Below, in pieces: positions 1 to 8,108 of a DNA stretch of 38,527 bases. The notes under the pieces are model-generated. The model saw only the letters and a program-made list of their open reading frames with translations. It was not told the DNA's origin and did not search any database. Both the position numbers and the translations under genes were made by a program. Numbering within the stretch: position 1 is the first letter of the stretch; every line of letters begins with the position of its first letter. This DNA comes from WTAW01 sp964406575 (GTDB lineage Bacteria > Acidobacteriota > Aminicenantia > Aminicenantales > Aminicenantaceae): positions 1 through 38,527 of the forward strand of contig CAYOSH010000035.1 in NCBI GenBank assembly GCA_964406575.1, read 5' to 3'.

Positions 1-2
1 GG

Positions 3-176
3 TCAGGATTGAATGGAGCTTGTGTCAGGATTCTGTTTTTCAAGGGATCCGTTGACGTCTCGGCATCTTGAGGGTTCGGAGTTTGGCTTGGAGGGTTGGA
101 GTGGTGTGGCACACTTACCACAGTAGATGGTTTCGTCTAGGTTCTCGTGTTGACACTTCGGACACTGTGTTGCCAC
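3..176 (-). CDS. Zinc-ribbon stub, likely truncated N-terminus of a Ser/Thr kinase or similar protein
   Basis: A 57-residue reading frame with a clear four-cysteine zinc ribbon: CPKC near residue 5 and CGKC about 13 residues later, followed by ATPLQPS. This ribbon is the usual N-terminal cap of large Ser/Thr kinases or cyclases in Acidobacteria-like genomes, but here the frame stops after about 30 more polar residues with no kinase domain. I place the start at the GTG at 176, which sits 5-6 nt after a GGGG purine run, giving MATQCPKC; the frame stays open further upstream but without family resemblance. It may be a genuine small protein, or the 5' part of a gene whose remainder is frameshifted off the left edge of the window. 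It lies just downstream of a TPR tail remnant on the same strand. Confidence 0.45.
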   Translation of the reverse strand: MATQCPKCQHENLDETIYCGKCATPLQPSKPNSEPSRCRDVNGSLEKQNPDTSSIQS

Positions 177-249
177 TTCTTCCCCTTTAAATAGTCGGCA
201 AAAGGATATCAAGGAAAGGAGGAAGAGTCAAATTGAATTGATGTGAGGA

Positions 250-354
250 TTACTGATTCTTCAACCCCGCCAGCCTCTCCCTCGCATCCTCAACCTCAGC
301 TATCCCAGGATCGGCGTCTTTCCACAGGTCGAGGAATTTATCGCTTTTTTCGAA
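250..354 (-). pseudogene. Remnant C-terminal tail of a TPR protein
   Basis: Reading the minus strand from 354 to the TAA at 250-252 gives 34 codons, including KFLDLWKDADPGIAEVEDAR and then RLAGLKNQ before the stop. This resembles the last TPR helix pair found at the C-terminus of zinc-ribbon/kinase/TPR proteins in related genomes. An in-frame TAA at 355-357 cuts it off on the upstream side and no start codon is available, so only the tail survives. It is followed 74 nt downstream by the zinc-ribbon stub, as if two tandem copies of one gene family had been eroded. The family match is from memory of the motif, not from a search. Confidence 0.5.
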
Positions 355-424
355 TTATATCATCAAAGAGGTTTACACAGTTTTTCTTACAGTCCCGCTC
401 CTGAGGCTATTGAGCTCGGTGCTC

Positions 425-625
425 TCACTTTTCGTGTGTAACAATGTCGGGGGGCACCTCATACCCGACGACGGGATTTTCCTCCAGGAACCAGACCGGA
501 TGCCCGTGCCAGATCTTGCTCTCGGCCTCTGATAGAACCGCATCGATCTCCGGTGCGAGAGCGTTGCAGATGGCCTTGTCGGAGTTCGATTGTCGGGCGT
601 TGCAGGCGCGGATGTCTTTGTGCAT
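425..625 (-). pseudogene. Truncated DUF1801 (YdhG-like) protein
   Basis: 66 residues beginning MHKDIRACNARQSNSDKAIC and continuing through EAESKIWHGHPVWFLEENPVVGYE. This matches the N-terminal half of small DUF1801 proteins, in which an alpha-helical opening is followed by a K-W-H-G-P-W-F type strand. Family members run to about 110-140 residues. Here the sequence loses similarity right after VVGYE and stops 11 residues later, so the second half is missing, probably through a frameshift or deletion. It lies 42 nt downstream of the DUF1697 gene on the same strand; both have higher GC than the kinase region that follows. Function of DUF1801 is unknown. Confidence 0.55.
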
Positions 626-667
626 GAGGTACGCTCGGCTTATTGTGAAAGAGTCGCCGCCAGGACA

Positions 668-1189
668 CTAACGTTGCAGCGCTTTCGCGATCGTCTCGAT
701 CGTATTCCAGTTCCGCGTCGTCACCAGCACGTCAAACTCTTTGTCCGTCTTGCCCAGGTATTGAATGACTTTCATGTGTCTGCGATACATACCGAAAACG
801 AATCGTCCCCGACGGCCGATCAGTTTCACCAGCCATGTGCCGGTCGGGGGAAGGACGAACGGGTAGTCCGGCTCCTTTCGGGGTTTCTTGTCCAGAAAGC
901 TCACGAACCGGACAGTACCCGCACGCAGTTCCTCGCCTGCGAATGGGTCGTTGGAAAGGAGCTTGAGGATATCCTTCCCACGACAGATCACGATCTTCGT
1001 TGCGAACGGCAGCTTCCGGGCAAATGCCTTCTTTATCGCGGCCTGTGTGCCGCTTCCGCACACAATGAAGGTCCCGGCGGCCCCGATGTTCAGGACGTCC
1101 AATGCCTTCAACTGCTCGGCCAGCTTCTTCGGACTGAATGTCCTGTGGCCGCCGACGTTGACGCCTCTCAGCAGAACGACGTATGCCAT
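668..1189 (-). CDS. DUF1697 family protein
   Basis: 173 residues with the hallmark opening MAYVVLLRGVNVGGHRTFS of the DUF1697 family, small cytosolic proteins of unknown function (usual length 170-180). Further family-like segments are the GTFIVCGSG strand and the late GMYRRHMKVIQYLGK segment. The length is complete and there is no signal peptide or membrane segment. The coding sequence is GC-rich compared with the kinase gene that follows. It is followed closely by the truncated DUF1801 gene; such pairs look like mobile accessory cargo. A long open frame on the opposite strand (590-1243) is only its shadow. Confidence 0.8.
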   Translation of the reverse strand: MAYVVLLRGVNVGGHRTFSPKKLAEQLKALDVLNIGAAGTFIVCGSGTQAAIKKAFARKLPFATKIVICRGKDILKLLSNDPFAGEELRAGTVRFVSFLDKKPRKEPDYPFVLPPTGTWLVKLIGRRGRFVFGMYRRHMKVIQYLGKTDKEFDVLVTTRNWNTIETIAKALQR

Positions 1190-1453
1190 GCGACTCCGCT
1201 TGTCTCAGCTCTCCTTAAGGAGTTTCAGTCTGTACTTGACTGACGTCAAATAATCAAGATTCCCAAATCTATTTACATCTAGAAGGTCTACACCGTGAAC
1301 AAGGCGTATATCCCCTCTTACATACTTCTTCTAACCAAGATTGATATTTTGCTTAACCTTAATTAAACACAACAATCCATTTAGAAAAACTCTGATTCTC
1401 ATGCAAGCTCAATGATTTGATTAGCTTTCATCTATAATTAATTAGAGCCAATC

Positions 1454-2926
1454 TTATTGAGATACTAGCTTTTTTACTAAATCAATAAACATGGATTCGT
1501 TGAATTCTCGCAGTTCCACTTGATAAATGTGAAAGGCATGCAAACCTCTTAAAGCATCATTTAATTCATCAAGTGATTGCACTGCATGAGGCTTTGTATG
1601 CTTTGCATAATCATATAGAGGATTATCTTGAACAAAAAAAGCCCGCCATTTTCCATATGTACCATTTTTTATTTTTTGTAAAAGTAAATTAAATCCATCC
1701 TGGTATTCTAGAACTGTACAATATCCCCACCCGATAACATCTTCAATCTCATTTACTCCATAAACTTGTTCAATATAGATTTTTATTCCCCTACTTTGAA
1801 AACTATACTTCACGCTATAGAAGGGTTGTTTAGAAGACTTTGACTTTTCTATTTTTGTGGGCTCCATCTGTGTATTAATTGTATCAATGACTTTGTCAAA
1901 ACTTGATAACAATTCTTCACAATGAAAATTAAAAATCTTTTTAATGTTTTGAGATTCTTCCTCTCGTCTTGCTCTCTTTTCAGCTCTTTTCAGATTTTCC
2001 ACCTTTATTTTATGTTCAGACTCTTTAGCTAATTCAGCAATCTCAATTAACTCTACTGGAATATCTGGTTTATCCTTTTCTTCAATCACTTCAATTTCAT
2101 CCAGAATAATATCAACATTGCTATAGCGACTCTCAGGCTTCTTTTCTATCATTCTCATTATTATAGAATTCAACTTTCTTGGTAATTCATTATTTAATAC
2201 TTTAGGATGTTGAGGAATTTCAAATAGATGTTTATCTCTTAAAAATTCAAAGATGTTTCCACTAGAAGGCATAGGTGAAAATGGATGCTTCAAAGTTGCC
2301 ATAACATAAAAAATCATCCCCATTGAGTATTGGTCAACATGCGGTGTTGGAGTTAAATCATTCCATATTTCAGGAGCCATATATTGTGGAGTTCCCCATC
2401 CTTTAAATGTTAAGGTTCTGGTAGATTCTTCGATATACCTAGAAAGCCCAAAATCTGATATTTTAAGGGTATTACCAAATATTAAGATATTCTGAGGCTT
2501 CAAATCACGATGAATCAGTTTTTCATTAATAGCTTTTAATCCCGACAATAGCTGTTTTATCCAATCTTTTAAATTTTCTAAAGATATGTAAGTTTCTTTT
2601 CTTTTTAAGAATTCATCCAAATCTCCTGAATCAGAATATTCCATAGTAAAAAATTTTATTTTATTCCCCTGATATTCGGTCTCCTCATTTGAATAGATTT
2701 CTACCACATTTGTGTGGGCTACTTGCATTGCAGCATTAGCTTCATCATCAAATATATCAACTAGTTCAGGTTGTTCGGCTACTATTTGTGGAAGTAAACA
2801 TTTAAGTGCCAAGATATCATTGGTATCTACAGCTTTAACTTTATAGACTTCTCCAAATCCCCCACTACCAATCAAGTCTAGGATTTCATATTTTTCATTT
2901 ATTATGTAACCCAAACTGAAAATCAT
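1454..2926 (-). CDS. AT-rich cytosolic Ser/Thr protein kinase with an unknown C-terminal domain
   Basis: 490 residues. An intact Hanks-type kinase domain spans about residues 12-280: glycine loop GSGGFGEV (20-27), lysine K42, HRDLKPQN catalytic loop (139-146), DFG (158-160) and a GTPQYMAPE activation-segment end (178-186). All catalytic residues are present, so it should be an active kinase. A charged helix rich in K, R and E (about 310-335) joins it to a C-terminal domain (about 340-490) that I do not recognise. No membrane segment, PASTA or TPR repeats are seen, unlike typical bacterial PknB proteins. Base composition is very AT-rich, far from that of the neighbouring genes, and the gene sits alone next to a tRNA-Leu. 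Both facts suggest horizontal acquisition. A role in defence or signalling is possible, but no partner gene is visible. Confidence 0.85.
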   Translation of the reverse strand: MIFSLGYIINEKYEILDLIGSGGFGEVYKVKAVDTNDILALKCLLPQIVAEQPELVDIFDDEANAAMQVAHTNVVEIYSNEETEYQGNKIKFFTMEYSDSGDLDEFLKRKETYISLENLKDWIKQLLSGLKAINEKLIHRDLKPQNILIFGNTLKISDFGLSRYIEESTRTLTFKGWGTPQYMAPEIWNDLTPTPHVDQYSMGMIFYVMATLKHPFSPMPSSGNIFEFLRDKHLFEIPQHPKVLNNELPRKLNSIIMRMIEKKPESRYSNVDIILDEIEVIEEKDKPDIPVELIEIAELAKESEHKIKVENLKRAEKRARREEESQNIKKIFNFHCEELLSSFDKVIDTINTQMEPTKIEKSKSSKQPFYSVKYSFQSRGIKIYIEQVYGVNEIEDVIGWGYCTVLEYQDGFNLLLQKIKNGTYGKWRAFFVQDNPLYDYAKHTKPHAVQSLDELNDALRGLHAFHIYQVELREFNESMFIDLVKKLVSQ

Positions 2927-3133
2927 CTTCTCTTGCTGATAAGTTTCTTGATTCTAGTATACTACGTGTTACTAATAAATCAATGAAACATTCACACTTT
3001 CGCATACAGCTTTCCAATCTCACAGATTTCTAACAAAAATTGTCGTATACTGCCAGCTAAACGTTGATAGAGTCGTATACCGGAAAATCAAAAATCCAAA
3101 AAGATTTCTAAGAAAAATATGGGGTAACAGGAG

Positions 3134-3219
3134 TGCCGGAGGAGGGAGTCGAACCCACACTCACCGTGAAGTGAACTGGATTTTGAGTCCAGCGCGTCTG
3201 CCAATTTCGCCACTCCGGC
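3134..3219 (-). tRNA. tRNA-Leu (anticodon CAA)
   Basis: Read on the minus strand, the acceptor GCCGGAG (from 3219) pairs with CTCCGGC (3135-3141), with discriminator A at 3134. The anticodon stem CTGGA/TCCAG encloses the loop CTCAAAA, giving anticodon CAA (Leu, UUG codon). A long variable arm typical of type II tRNAs and a GGTTCGA T-loop are present. The CCA end is not encoded; the next bases read CTC. A good sigma-70 promoter lies directly upstream. Its 3' end faces the AT-rich kinase, so it is a candidate integration target. Confidence 0.95.
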
Positions 3220-3232
3220 GGTTCGATAAAAA

Positions 3233-3261
3233 ACTATAAAGGATTTCTCGTTTTTTTTCAA
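3233..3261 (-). promoter_or_regulatory. Sigma-70 promoter of tRNA-Leu
   Basis: On the minus strand TTGAAA (3256-3261) is followed after exactly 17 nt by TATAGT (3233-3238). The predicted start of transcription, near 3226, is about 7 nt before the mature tRNA 5' end at 3219, as expected for a tRNA gene. Confidence 0.65.
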
Positions 3262-3333
3262 TGAGAAGACAACTCATCCAAAATTCTTCCCCAGCTTGAA
3301 ATCATGTGTGCAGACAGGGAATGGTGCGCCCAT

Positions 3334-3480
3334 GCAATCCAGAGGCTTTTTCTTGAGGCGCGACAAGTCATAAGCTTGGTGGGCTGTCTCAGTTTTGAGA
3401 TCATGGAATCTTATGACATGACAATGGCTATTGCATTCGATCGTCACTTCGAAAAAATGGGATTTACGATGCCCGGGCCA
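3334..3480 (+). pseudogene. PIN-domain (VapC-like) C-terminal remnant
   Basis: Within a longer meaningless open frame, the stretch reading ISLVGCLSFEIMES and then AFDRHFEKMGF matches the C-terminal third of PIN-domain ribonuclease toxins, where the usual form is L(S/T)DCLSF followed by FDRHF. The acidic residue expected before CLSF is glycine here, and the N-terminal two thirds with the first catalytic Asp are absent. Downstream the frame runs into the 3' palindrome and the antisense of the permease gene, so there is no proper end. I read it as a decayed toxin gene fragment with no antitoxin beside it. Confidence 0.5.
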
Positions 3481-3483
3481 AAT

Positions 3484-3502
3484 AAATGTACCGGGTACAT
3501 TT
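3484..3502. repeat. Palindrome AAATGTACC-G-GGTACATTT (repeat family C, copy 1)
   Basis: Nine-base perfect arms around a single G, 8 nt past the stop codon of the minus-strand permease gene. A near-identical element (8109-8127) lies directly behind another minus-strand stop codon. It may stabilise or terminate transcripts, but it lacks a convincing T-run. Confidence 0.6.
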
Positions 3503-3510
3503 TTTTTCGC

Positions 3511-5943
3511 CTATTCATAGCGGAGGGCCGTGGCTGGATTGGAGAGAGCGGCTCTGACCGAGTGAAAGCACACAGTGAACAGGGCGACGACGATAGCGAG
3601 GACACCCGAGAAGACAAAGATATCCCAGCCTATGCCTATACGGAAGGCAAAATTCCCCAGCCATCGGTTCATGGCATAAAAAGCGAGCGGCCAGGCCAGA
3701 ATATTTGCGATCAGGACCAGCTTGGCAAACTCTTTGGAGAGCAGGACAATGATATTGTTCATCGAAGCGCCTAGCACTTTGCGGACACCTATTTCTTTCG
3801 TGCGCTGTTCAAGCGTAAAAGAAGCCAGTCCGAACAGGCCCAAACAGGCAATAAAAACGGCAAGCGCTCCAAAAATGATATAGACCTGCCGGGCCTTTTC
3901 TTCTTCGGCATACTTGTTCCTGAAATCATCATCCACAAAATGATAATCAAACGTGAATTCTCTGTCGGGAAATACCTGTTGACTGACTTCTCCTAATGTA
4001 GATTCCAAAAAGCTTAAAGTCGAGGGAACGTTTACCGGGAGGATCCGTGCAGTGACAAAAGCGAAAAACTGGGGCTCGCAGCTGAGAATGACCGGACTGA
4101 TATCCTCCCTCATGCTTCCGCTGTGAAAATCCTTGACGACTCCGACGATCCGTCCCAGACGGTTATCTCGTGCGATATTGTAGATTCGCTTCCCGAGGCA
4201 GTCGTCCCCCCATCCGAGGCTTTGTGCCATCGTCTCATTGATGATGACCGCCTCTCCGGTATCTGTCGAAAATTCCGGGGAAAAGTCTCTTCCCAGGATT
4301 ATTTCCATCTCGTAGGTTTTCACGAAGTCGAAATCGACCCAGTAATTCCTCGCTCTAACGGTTTCATCGTCGCTCCGGCCTTCGGGCAGATAGGCGTCGT
4401 AGCCCAGTTCCCCTCCAGGGATATTGGCCGAAAAAGAGACCGATGTGATGTTCGGATTTTTGAGGAGGCGATCTTTGAGCGCATCGAACCTCTGGGCATT
4501 CTCTTCCTCGCCGCGGCTGCCAAAGAATTGAACCACGAGAAGCTGTTCTTTGTTAAATCCCAGATCTTTGTTTTTCATATAATCCAGTTGTCTGATCATA
4601 GTCAGGATGCCCACGATCATGAAGATCGAGATGGCGAACTGGATAATGACCAGTATCTTTCGGAGCGAAGTGTTCTTTGATGCCGAGCTGAACCTGCCTT
4701 TCAATACCATCACAGGTTGGAATGTTGAAAGAATAAAAGCGGGAAAACTGCCGGCGATAAATCCTGTGAGGATAATGACCCCCAAAAAGCCGAGAAGAGC
4801 TGGCAATTTCAAAAGTTGAGTCGGCTCAAACTGCTTGCCTGAAAGAGAATTGAATAGAGGGAGTACAGTCATCACCAGCGCTACACCAAGAAATAGACTG
4901 ATGAGGGAGACAGTGATGGACTCACTGAGAAATTGACGGACAAGCTGGTTTTTATTCGAGCCGAAGACCTTTCGCATTCCCACCTCGCGCGCCCGACCGG
5001 CGGATCGCGCTGTGGCGAGGTTGATGAAGTTAAAACACGCGATGATCAGCACCAGAAGGGCAATCCCAGAGAATAAATAGACGTTGTTGATATCTCCTGG
5101 AGTCCCGATCTCATACTCGTCGGTCGACCGGAGATGGATATCTTTCAATCGCATAAGGGGATATTGCCGGGTGGTCCCTCTCTGCTTGAACATCTCTCCC
5201 CACTTGGCTTCGTGGGTGGCCATGATCTTTTTTTCGACCTCATCGGGATCTGCATCTTCGTTGAGGAGAAGGTAGGCATAGACCTCGCAGAAATAAGGCG
5301 CTGCCAGAACCGGATGCGGGTTGCCTTCCTGATCTCGGATAAAGGTGGTCGGGATGATCCCGTTAAAGAGGAAATGGGAGTTTTTGGGGACGTTTTTGAT
5401 GACTCCCGTTATTTGAATCGACCTATCTGGAGGAATGGTGATGGCTTTGCCGATGGGATTTTCCTCTCCAAAGAGACGCTGGGCGGTTTCCTGGGTGATG
5501 ACGAGTGAATCCGGGTTGGCAAAGGCCTTGTCTTTATCCCCAGATATGAGTTCATAAGTAAAAATATCAAAAACGGCTGGATCAATGAAAAATACGTCAG
5601 GGATCTGAATGTTCTGGTCATCCAGCCGGCCCTGGAGCTCAAAAGAGTCGAAAATTCTGACTGCGGATTCGACTTCAGGGATGGCCTCGATTAGCTCCGG
5701 GGCGAGAGCAGGCGGAACAGTGGCGTAGTGGCGTGTGGTTGTGCCGATCGAGCTGACGGCGCCCACGCGATAGATGCGGTCGGCTTTTTCATGATAGTTA
5801 TCGTAGCTCAGCTCATCCGCCACATAGAGCAAGATCAAGATGCAGCACGCCATTCCGATAGCCAGTCCGGATATGTTGATGAAAGAATAACCCTTGTGTT
5901 TCTTTAAGTTTCTCAGTGTTAATTTCAAGTAATTCCTTATCAT
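3511..5943 (-). CDS. MacB/FtsX-type ABC transporter permease
   Basis: 810 residues from the ATG at 5943, which has a GGGAGA site about 7 nt upstream; the open frame extends 35 codons further but without family sequence. The N-terminal MIRNYLKLTLRNLKKHKGYS segment and first membrane helix (about 20-43) are followed by a large periplasmic MacB-type domain (about 45-270). A first FtsX block of three helices has the segment RAREVGMRKVFGS. A second periplasmic domain and a second FtsX block with TKEIGVRKVLGAS then end in NPATALRYE. This is the duplicated permease type that exports peptides, lipids or antibiotics, or drives envelope mechanotransmission, with a separate ATPase. No ATPase or membrane-fusion gene is present in the window, so its partner must be encoded elsewhere. 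Confidence 0.9.
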   Translation of the reverse strand: MIRNYLKLTLRNLKKHKGYSFINISGLAIGMACCILILLYVADELSYDNYHEKADRIYRVGAVSSIGTTTRHYATVPPALAPELIEAIPEVESAVRIFDSFELQGRLDDQNIQIPDVFFIDPAVFDIFTYELISGDKDKAFANPDSLVITQETAQRLFGEENPIGKAITIPPDRSIQITGVIKNVPKNSHFLFNGIIPTTFIRDQEGNPHPVLAAPYFCEVYAYLLLNEDADPDEVEKKIMATHEAKWGEMFKQRGTTRQYPLMRLKDIHLRSTDEYEIGTPGDINNVYLFSGIALLVLIIACFNFINLATARSAGRAREVGMRKVFGSNKNQLVRQFLSESITVSLISLFLGVALVMTVLPLFNSLSGKQFEPTQLLKLPALLGFLGVIILTGFIAGSFPAFILSTFQPVMVLKGRFSSASKNTSLRKILVIIQFAISIFMIVGILTMIRQLDYMKNKDLGFNKEQLLVVQFFGSRGEEENAQRFDALKDRLLKNPNITSVSFSANIPGGELGYDAYLPEGRSDDETVRARNYWVDFDFVKTYEMEIILGRDFSPEFSTDTGEAVIINETMAQSLGWGDDCLGKRIYNIARDNRLGRIVGVVKDFHSGSMREDISPVILSCEPQFFAFVTARILPVNVPSTLSFLESTLGEVSQQVFPDREFTFDYHFVDDDFRNKYAEEEKARQVYIIFGALAVFIACLGLFGLASFTLEQRTKEIGVRKVLGASMNNIIVLLSKEFAKLVLIANILAWPLAFYAMNRWLGNFAFRIGIGWDIFVFSGVLAIVVALFTVCFHSVRAALSNPATALRYE

Positions 5944-6102
5944 GGCCGGTCTCCCATATATCCCAAAATAGACAAAAAGAGTATTTCTTATCTGTACATT
6001 TTCACTTTTTTCCTGCAAAAACCGTACCAATAGGACTTCCAGAGTCAAATGAACAATTCGTGATAAGGAGATTGGAAAGTTGTTTTACACGCGTACAATC
6101 GC

Positions 6103-6118
6103 TGTCCGTTATCGGACA
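6103..6118. promoter_or_regulatory. Inverted repeat TGTCCG-N4-CGGACA, candidate operator
   Basis: A perfect 6+6 dyad with a 4-nt centre, 160 nt upstream of the permease start. Its size and symmetry fit a dimeric helix-turn-helix regulator site. No regulator gene is adjacent, so the assignment is inferred from geometry only. Confidence 0.4.
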
Positions 6119-6130
6119 ATAAAAAGGGGC

Positions 6131-6189
6131 AGAAAAGGTGACAGTCCCCTTTTTACAGGGGTGAGCGGAAAAGGGGACAGTCCCCTTTT
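6131..6189. repeat. Two tandem copies of the GGGGAC/GTCCCC palindrome (repeat family A)
   Basis: The first copy (about 6133-6155) is imperfect, with arms AAAAGGTGAC and GTCCCCTTTT. The second (6169-6189) is perfect, with arms AAAAGGGGAC and GTCCCCTTTT around one A. They lie between the stop of the SCP2 gene and the start region of the permease. Further copies occur at 11650-11712 and 14867-14892. Such palindromes are scattered in many genomes and can act as hairpin ends of transcripts. Confidence 0.75.
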
Positions 6190-6204
6190 CTAGATTGACA
6201 GGGA

Positions 6205-6630
6205 CTACTCACCCAAAAATTTGGAATCAATACTTTGGAGGGAATTGGCGACAGCCCTGATAAACATGCCATATTTCATGATCTTCATCATGTTGCCTTT
6301 AAGTTTAAAAGTGCCCCGGACAACACCCTGTATAAAATCCTTTTCCCCTTTAACAGCCGCTTTGTAATCTTCGTAAGAGCCTGTGCAGGTAAATCCCACT
6401 TCTACCTCTGATGGGTCGCTGATCAATCGCGCATCCGCGCACTCCCCTGCTTTGGCCTCTAAATAGACATAGGTCGTCTCGTCAAGACCGCCTTCGGGTG
6501 TGATCTCAAAAAGCCAGTTGCCATTAAAATCTGTGCCCCAGTCTTTTCCTGCATTTTTTGCAGCCTCGCTGCTGTTGATTGCATTTTTCCATTCTTGGCA
6601 CCACTCATTCGAAGGGTATAAGACCGCCAT
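6205..6630 (-). CDS. SCP2 sterol-carrier-domain protein
   Basis: 141 residues, all one SCP2-like domain. It has an N-terminal helix (SNEWCQEWKNAINSS), a five-stranded sheet containing the NWLFEITPEGG and ARLISDPSEVEVGFTC segments, and the typical later segment GTFKLKGNMMKIMKY where the fold closes over its lipid tunnel. Bacterial members bind fatty acyl-CoA or related lipids and are often encoded beside acyl-CoA enzymes. Here an acyl-CoA dehydrogenase lies 68 nt upstream on the same strand, so it may deliver or hold that enzyme's substrate. The start is supported by AGGAGG about 6 nt upstream. No signal peptide. Confidence 0.85.
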   Translation of the reverse strand: MAVLYPSNEWCQEWKNAINSSEAAKNAGKDWGTDFNGNWLFEITPEGGLDETTYVYLEAKAGECADARLISDPSEVEVGFTCTGSYEDYKAAVKGEKDFIQGVVRGTFKLKGNMMKIMKYGMFIRAVANSLQSIDSKFLGE

Positions 6631-6698
6631 TTTTGCCTCCTTGACTCAGATATCATTCATCATTATTGGTTTTTCCAATGTTTTACCAAAGTTTATAA

Positions 6699-7958
6699 TC
6701 ACAACGTCTCGAGGTCGTACCAATACCTGGCATTCTCGAGGGTCTTGAGCCCTTTGCCACCCATCCAAATCCCAATGACCTTTTGGTCTCTCCAGTGTTT
6801 CTCGATATCAAACTCTCGTGCATACCCGTAAGAACCCATAAAATCCATGGCACGACTGCATGCCCTCTCTACGCTGTTGCTGGCATAAAGAGCAAGGCCT
6901 CGAGTTTTCAGCAGAAATCTCTCGTCCCAGGGATCCCACCCATAAATATCAGGACGCGTGATTTCGCGCACATAGGTCCACATCCATGCCGAAGTCGATT
7001 CGATGAATATGGCAATCTCAGAGAGCATATCCGCAACAAGACTGTGCTCCTTTAACGGTTTTCCGGCGATATGTCTTTCTGTCGTCCATTTTTTTATGAT
7101 CTCGTATACATTTTTCATGATTCCCACACACATGGCTGTGGATCCTACGTTGCCGATGGTTATGGCTTCTCTCCAGTATTTGAGGTCATCGCCGGGTCCG
7201 TGTAATCTGTATCTTTTGGGCACTCTGACATTTTCGAACCAGACATCTGAATTCATATCTGCAGACATCCCTGATTTCTGGTAGGGATTTCCGGCGGATA
7301 CCCCTTCCGTATCCGCAGGCACCAAAATCAGGGCAAAATCATTTGGTTCAGTCGAGCCTTTATGTGTGATGCAAAGGACCACAAACAGATCAGCTGTTTC
7401 TCCTGAATTCGAGGGCCAGATTTTGTGGCCATTGACAATCCAATCCTCCCCATCAAGAGTTGCTGTTGTCTGAATAGTCTTCCCGTGCAATCGACCAAAG
7501 TTTTCGATGTCGGCGCCGCTTTGAGGCTCAGTCATAGCATGGCAGCTCATATACAGCTCTGGACCACAAAATTTTGGCCCGAACTCCCGGAGTAATTCCA
7601 TATTCCTGTGGGGTTCAAATAGGATGGGCACCAAACCCCAGACAGAGCATACTACAGGCACACAAAAACCCGAATCGATACGCGCCAATTCCTCGCAGAT
7701 GACTGTGACGCACGGAAATGGATCTGGAATATCTGTGCCTCCCACCTCGGCAGGAAAAAAGGCCGCATTTATTCCGAGATCCACAAGAACTTCCTTGAGA
7801 AGAGGTTCGACCAGTTTGTGTTCCGCCCAATCTTCATCCACATGTTGTCTGACAGGCATGTACCTTTTCTCACCCCAATCTCTTATGGCGTGGCCCATAT
7901 CGGTCACAAAATCCGACACCCATTCCTTAGGGCGAATAAAATCATCTATAGTTGGCAT
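6699..7958 (-). CDS. Acyl-CoA dehydrogenase family protein
   Basis: 419 residues from the ATG at 7958, chosen because AGGAGG lies 6 nt upstream; an in-frame ATG at 8000 has no such site. Family hallmarks are an N-terminal helical domain, the FAD-binding signature AMTEPQSGAD (141-150), a WIVNGHKIWPSNSG strand, and the C-terminal GSYGYAREFDIEKHWRD segment. It should oxidise an acyl-CoA at the alpha-beta bond with FAD, passing electrons to ETF. The canonical C-terminal catalytic Glu of the (I/L)YEGT motif is replaced: the segment reads IWMGGKG with Met399 in its place. Glu264 in YWREAITIGN could be the alternative base used by isovaleryl- and long-chain-type enzymes. Substrate is therefore uncertain. 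It forms a likely two-gene operon with the SCP2 gene. Confidence 0.85.
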   Translation of the reverse strand: MPTIDDFIRPKEWVSDFVTDMGHAIRDWGEKRYMPVRQHVDEDWAEHKLVEPLLKEVLVDLGINAAFFPAEVGGTDIPDPFPCVTVICEELARIDSGFCVPVVCSVWGLVPILFEPHRNMELLREFGPKFCGPELYMSCHAMTEPQSGADIENFGRLHGKTIQTTATLDGEDWIVNGHKIWPSNSGETADLFVVLCITHKGSTEPNDFALILVPADTEGVSAGNPYQKSGMSADMNSDVWFENVRVPKRYRLHGPGDDLKYWREAITIGNVGSTAMCVGIMKNVYEIIKKWTTERHIAGKPLKEHSLVADMLSEIAIFIESTSAWMWTYVREITRPDIYGWDPWDERFLLKTRGLALYASNSVERACSRAMDFMGSYGYAREFDIEKHWRDQKVIGIWMGGKGLKTLENARYWYDLETL

Positions 7959-8108
7959 AACGTCCTCCTGTTTTGATTTTTCTTTTTTGGACATACTCAA
8001 AGTTTTTCAGAAAAGAAATCCCCTTGAACACTTTGTAATGGAAATCAAAAAAAGAGAAATTATCACATATACCTTAAAAAATTAATGGCATAAGGTCAAG
8101 CTGTTCAT

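Noticed and set aside
590..1243. Long plus-strand open frame (217 codons) opposite the DUF1697 gene
   Set aside because: Its protein is basic and low in family-like features, and it mirrors the codon pattern of the intact DUF1697 gene on the other strand.
1454..2926. Defence island built around the AT-rich kinase
   Set aside because: No nuclease, helicase, methyltransferase or other defence gene accompanies it, only unrelated small genes and remnants.
3134..3219. Duplicate attachment site of the tRNA-Leu 3' end
   Set aside because: I looked for a second copy of the tRNA 3' sequence across the left 3 kb and saw none; an integrated element is therefore not proven.
3304..3774. 156-codon plus-strand frame taken as a complete gene
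   Set aside because: Only codons 11-59 look like protein (a PIN tail). The rest runs antisense through the palindrome and the permease gene.
5134..5508. Plus-strand frames inside the permease gene
   Set aside because: They are opposite-strand shadows of a well-supported permease with conserved FtsX segments.
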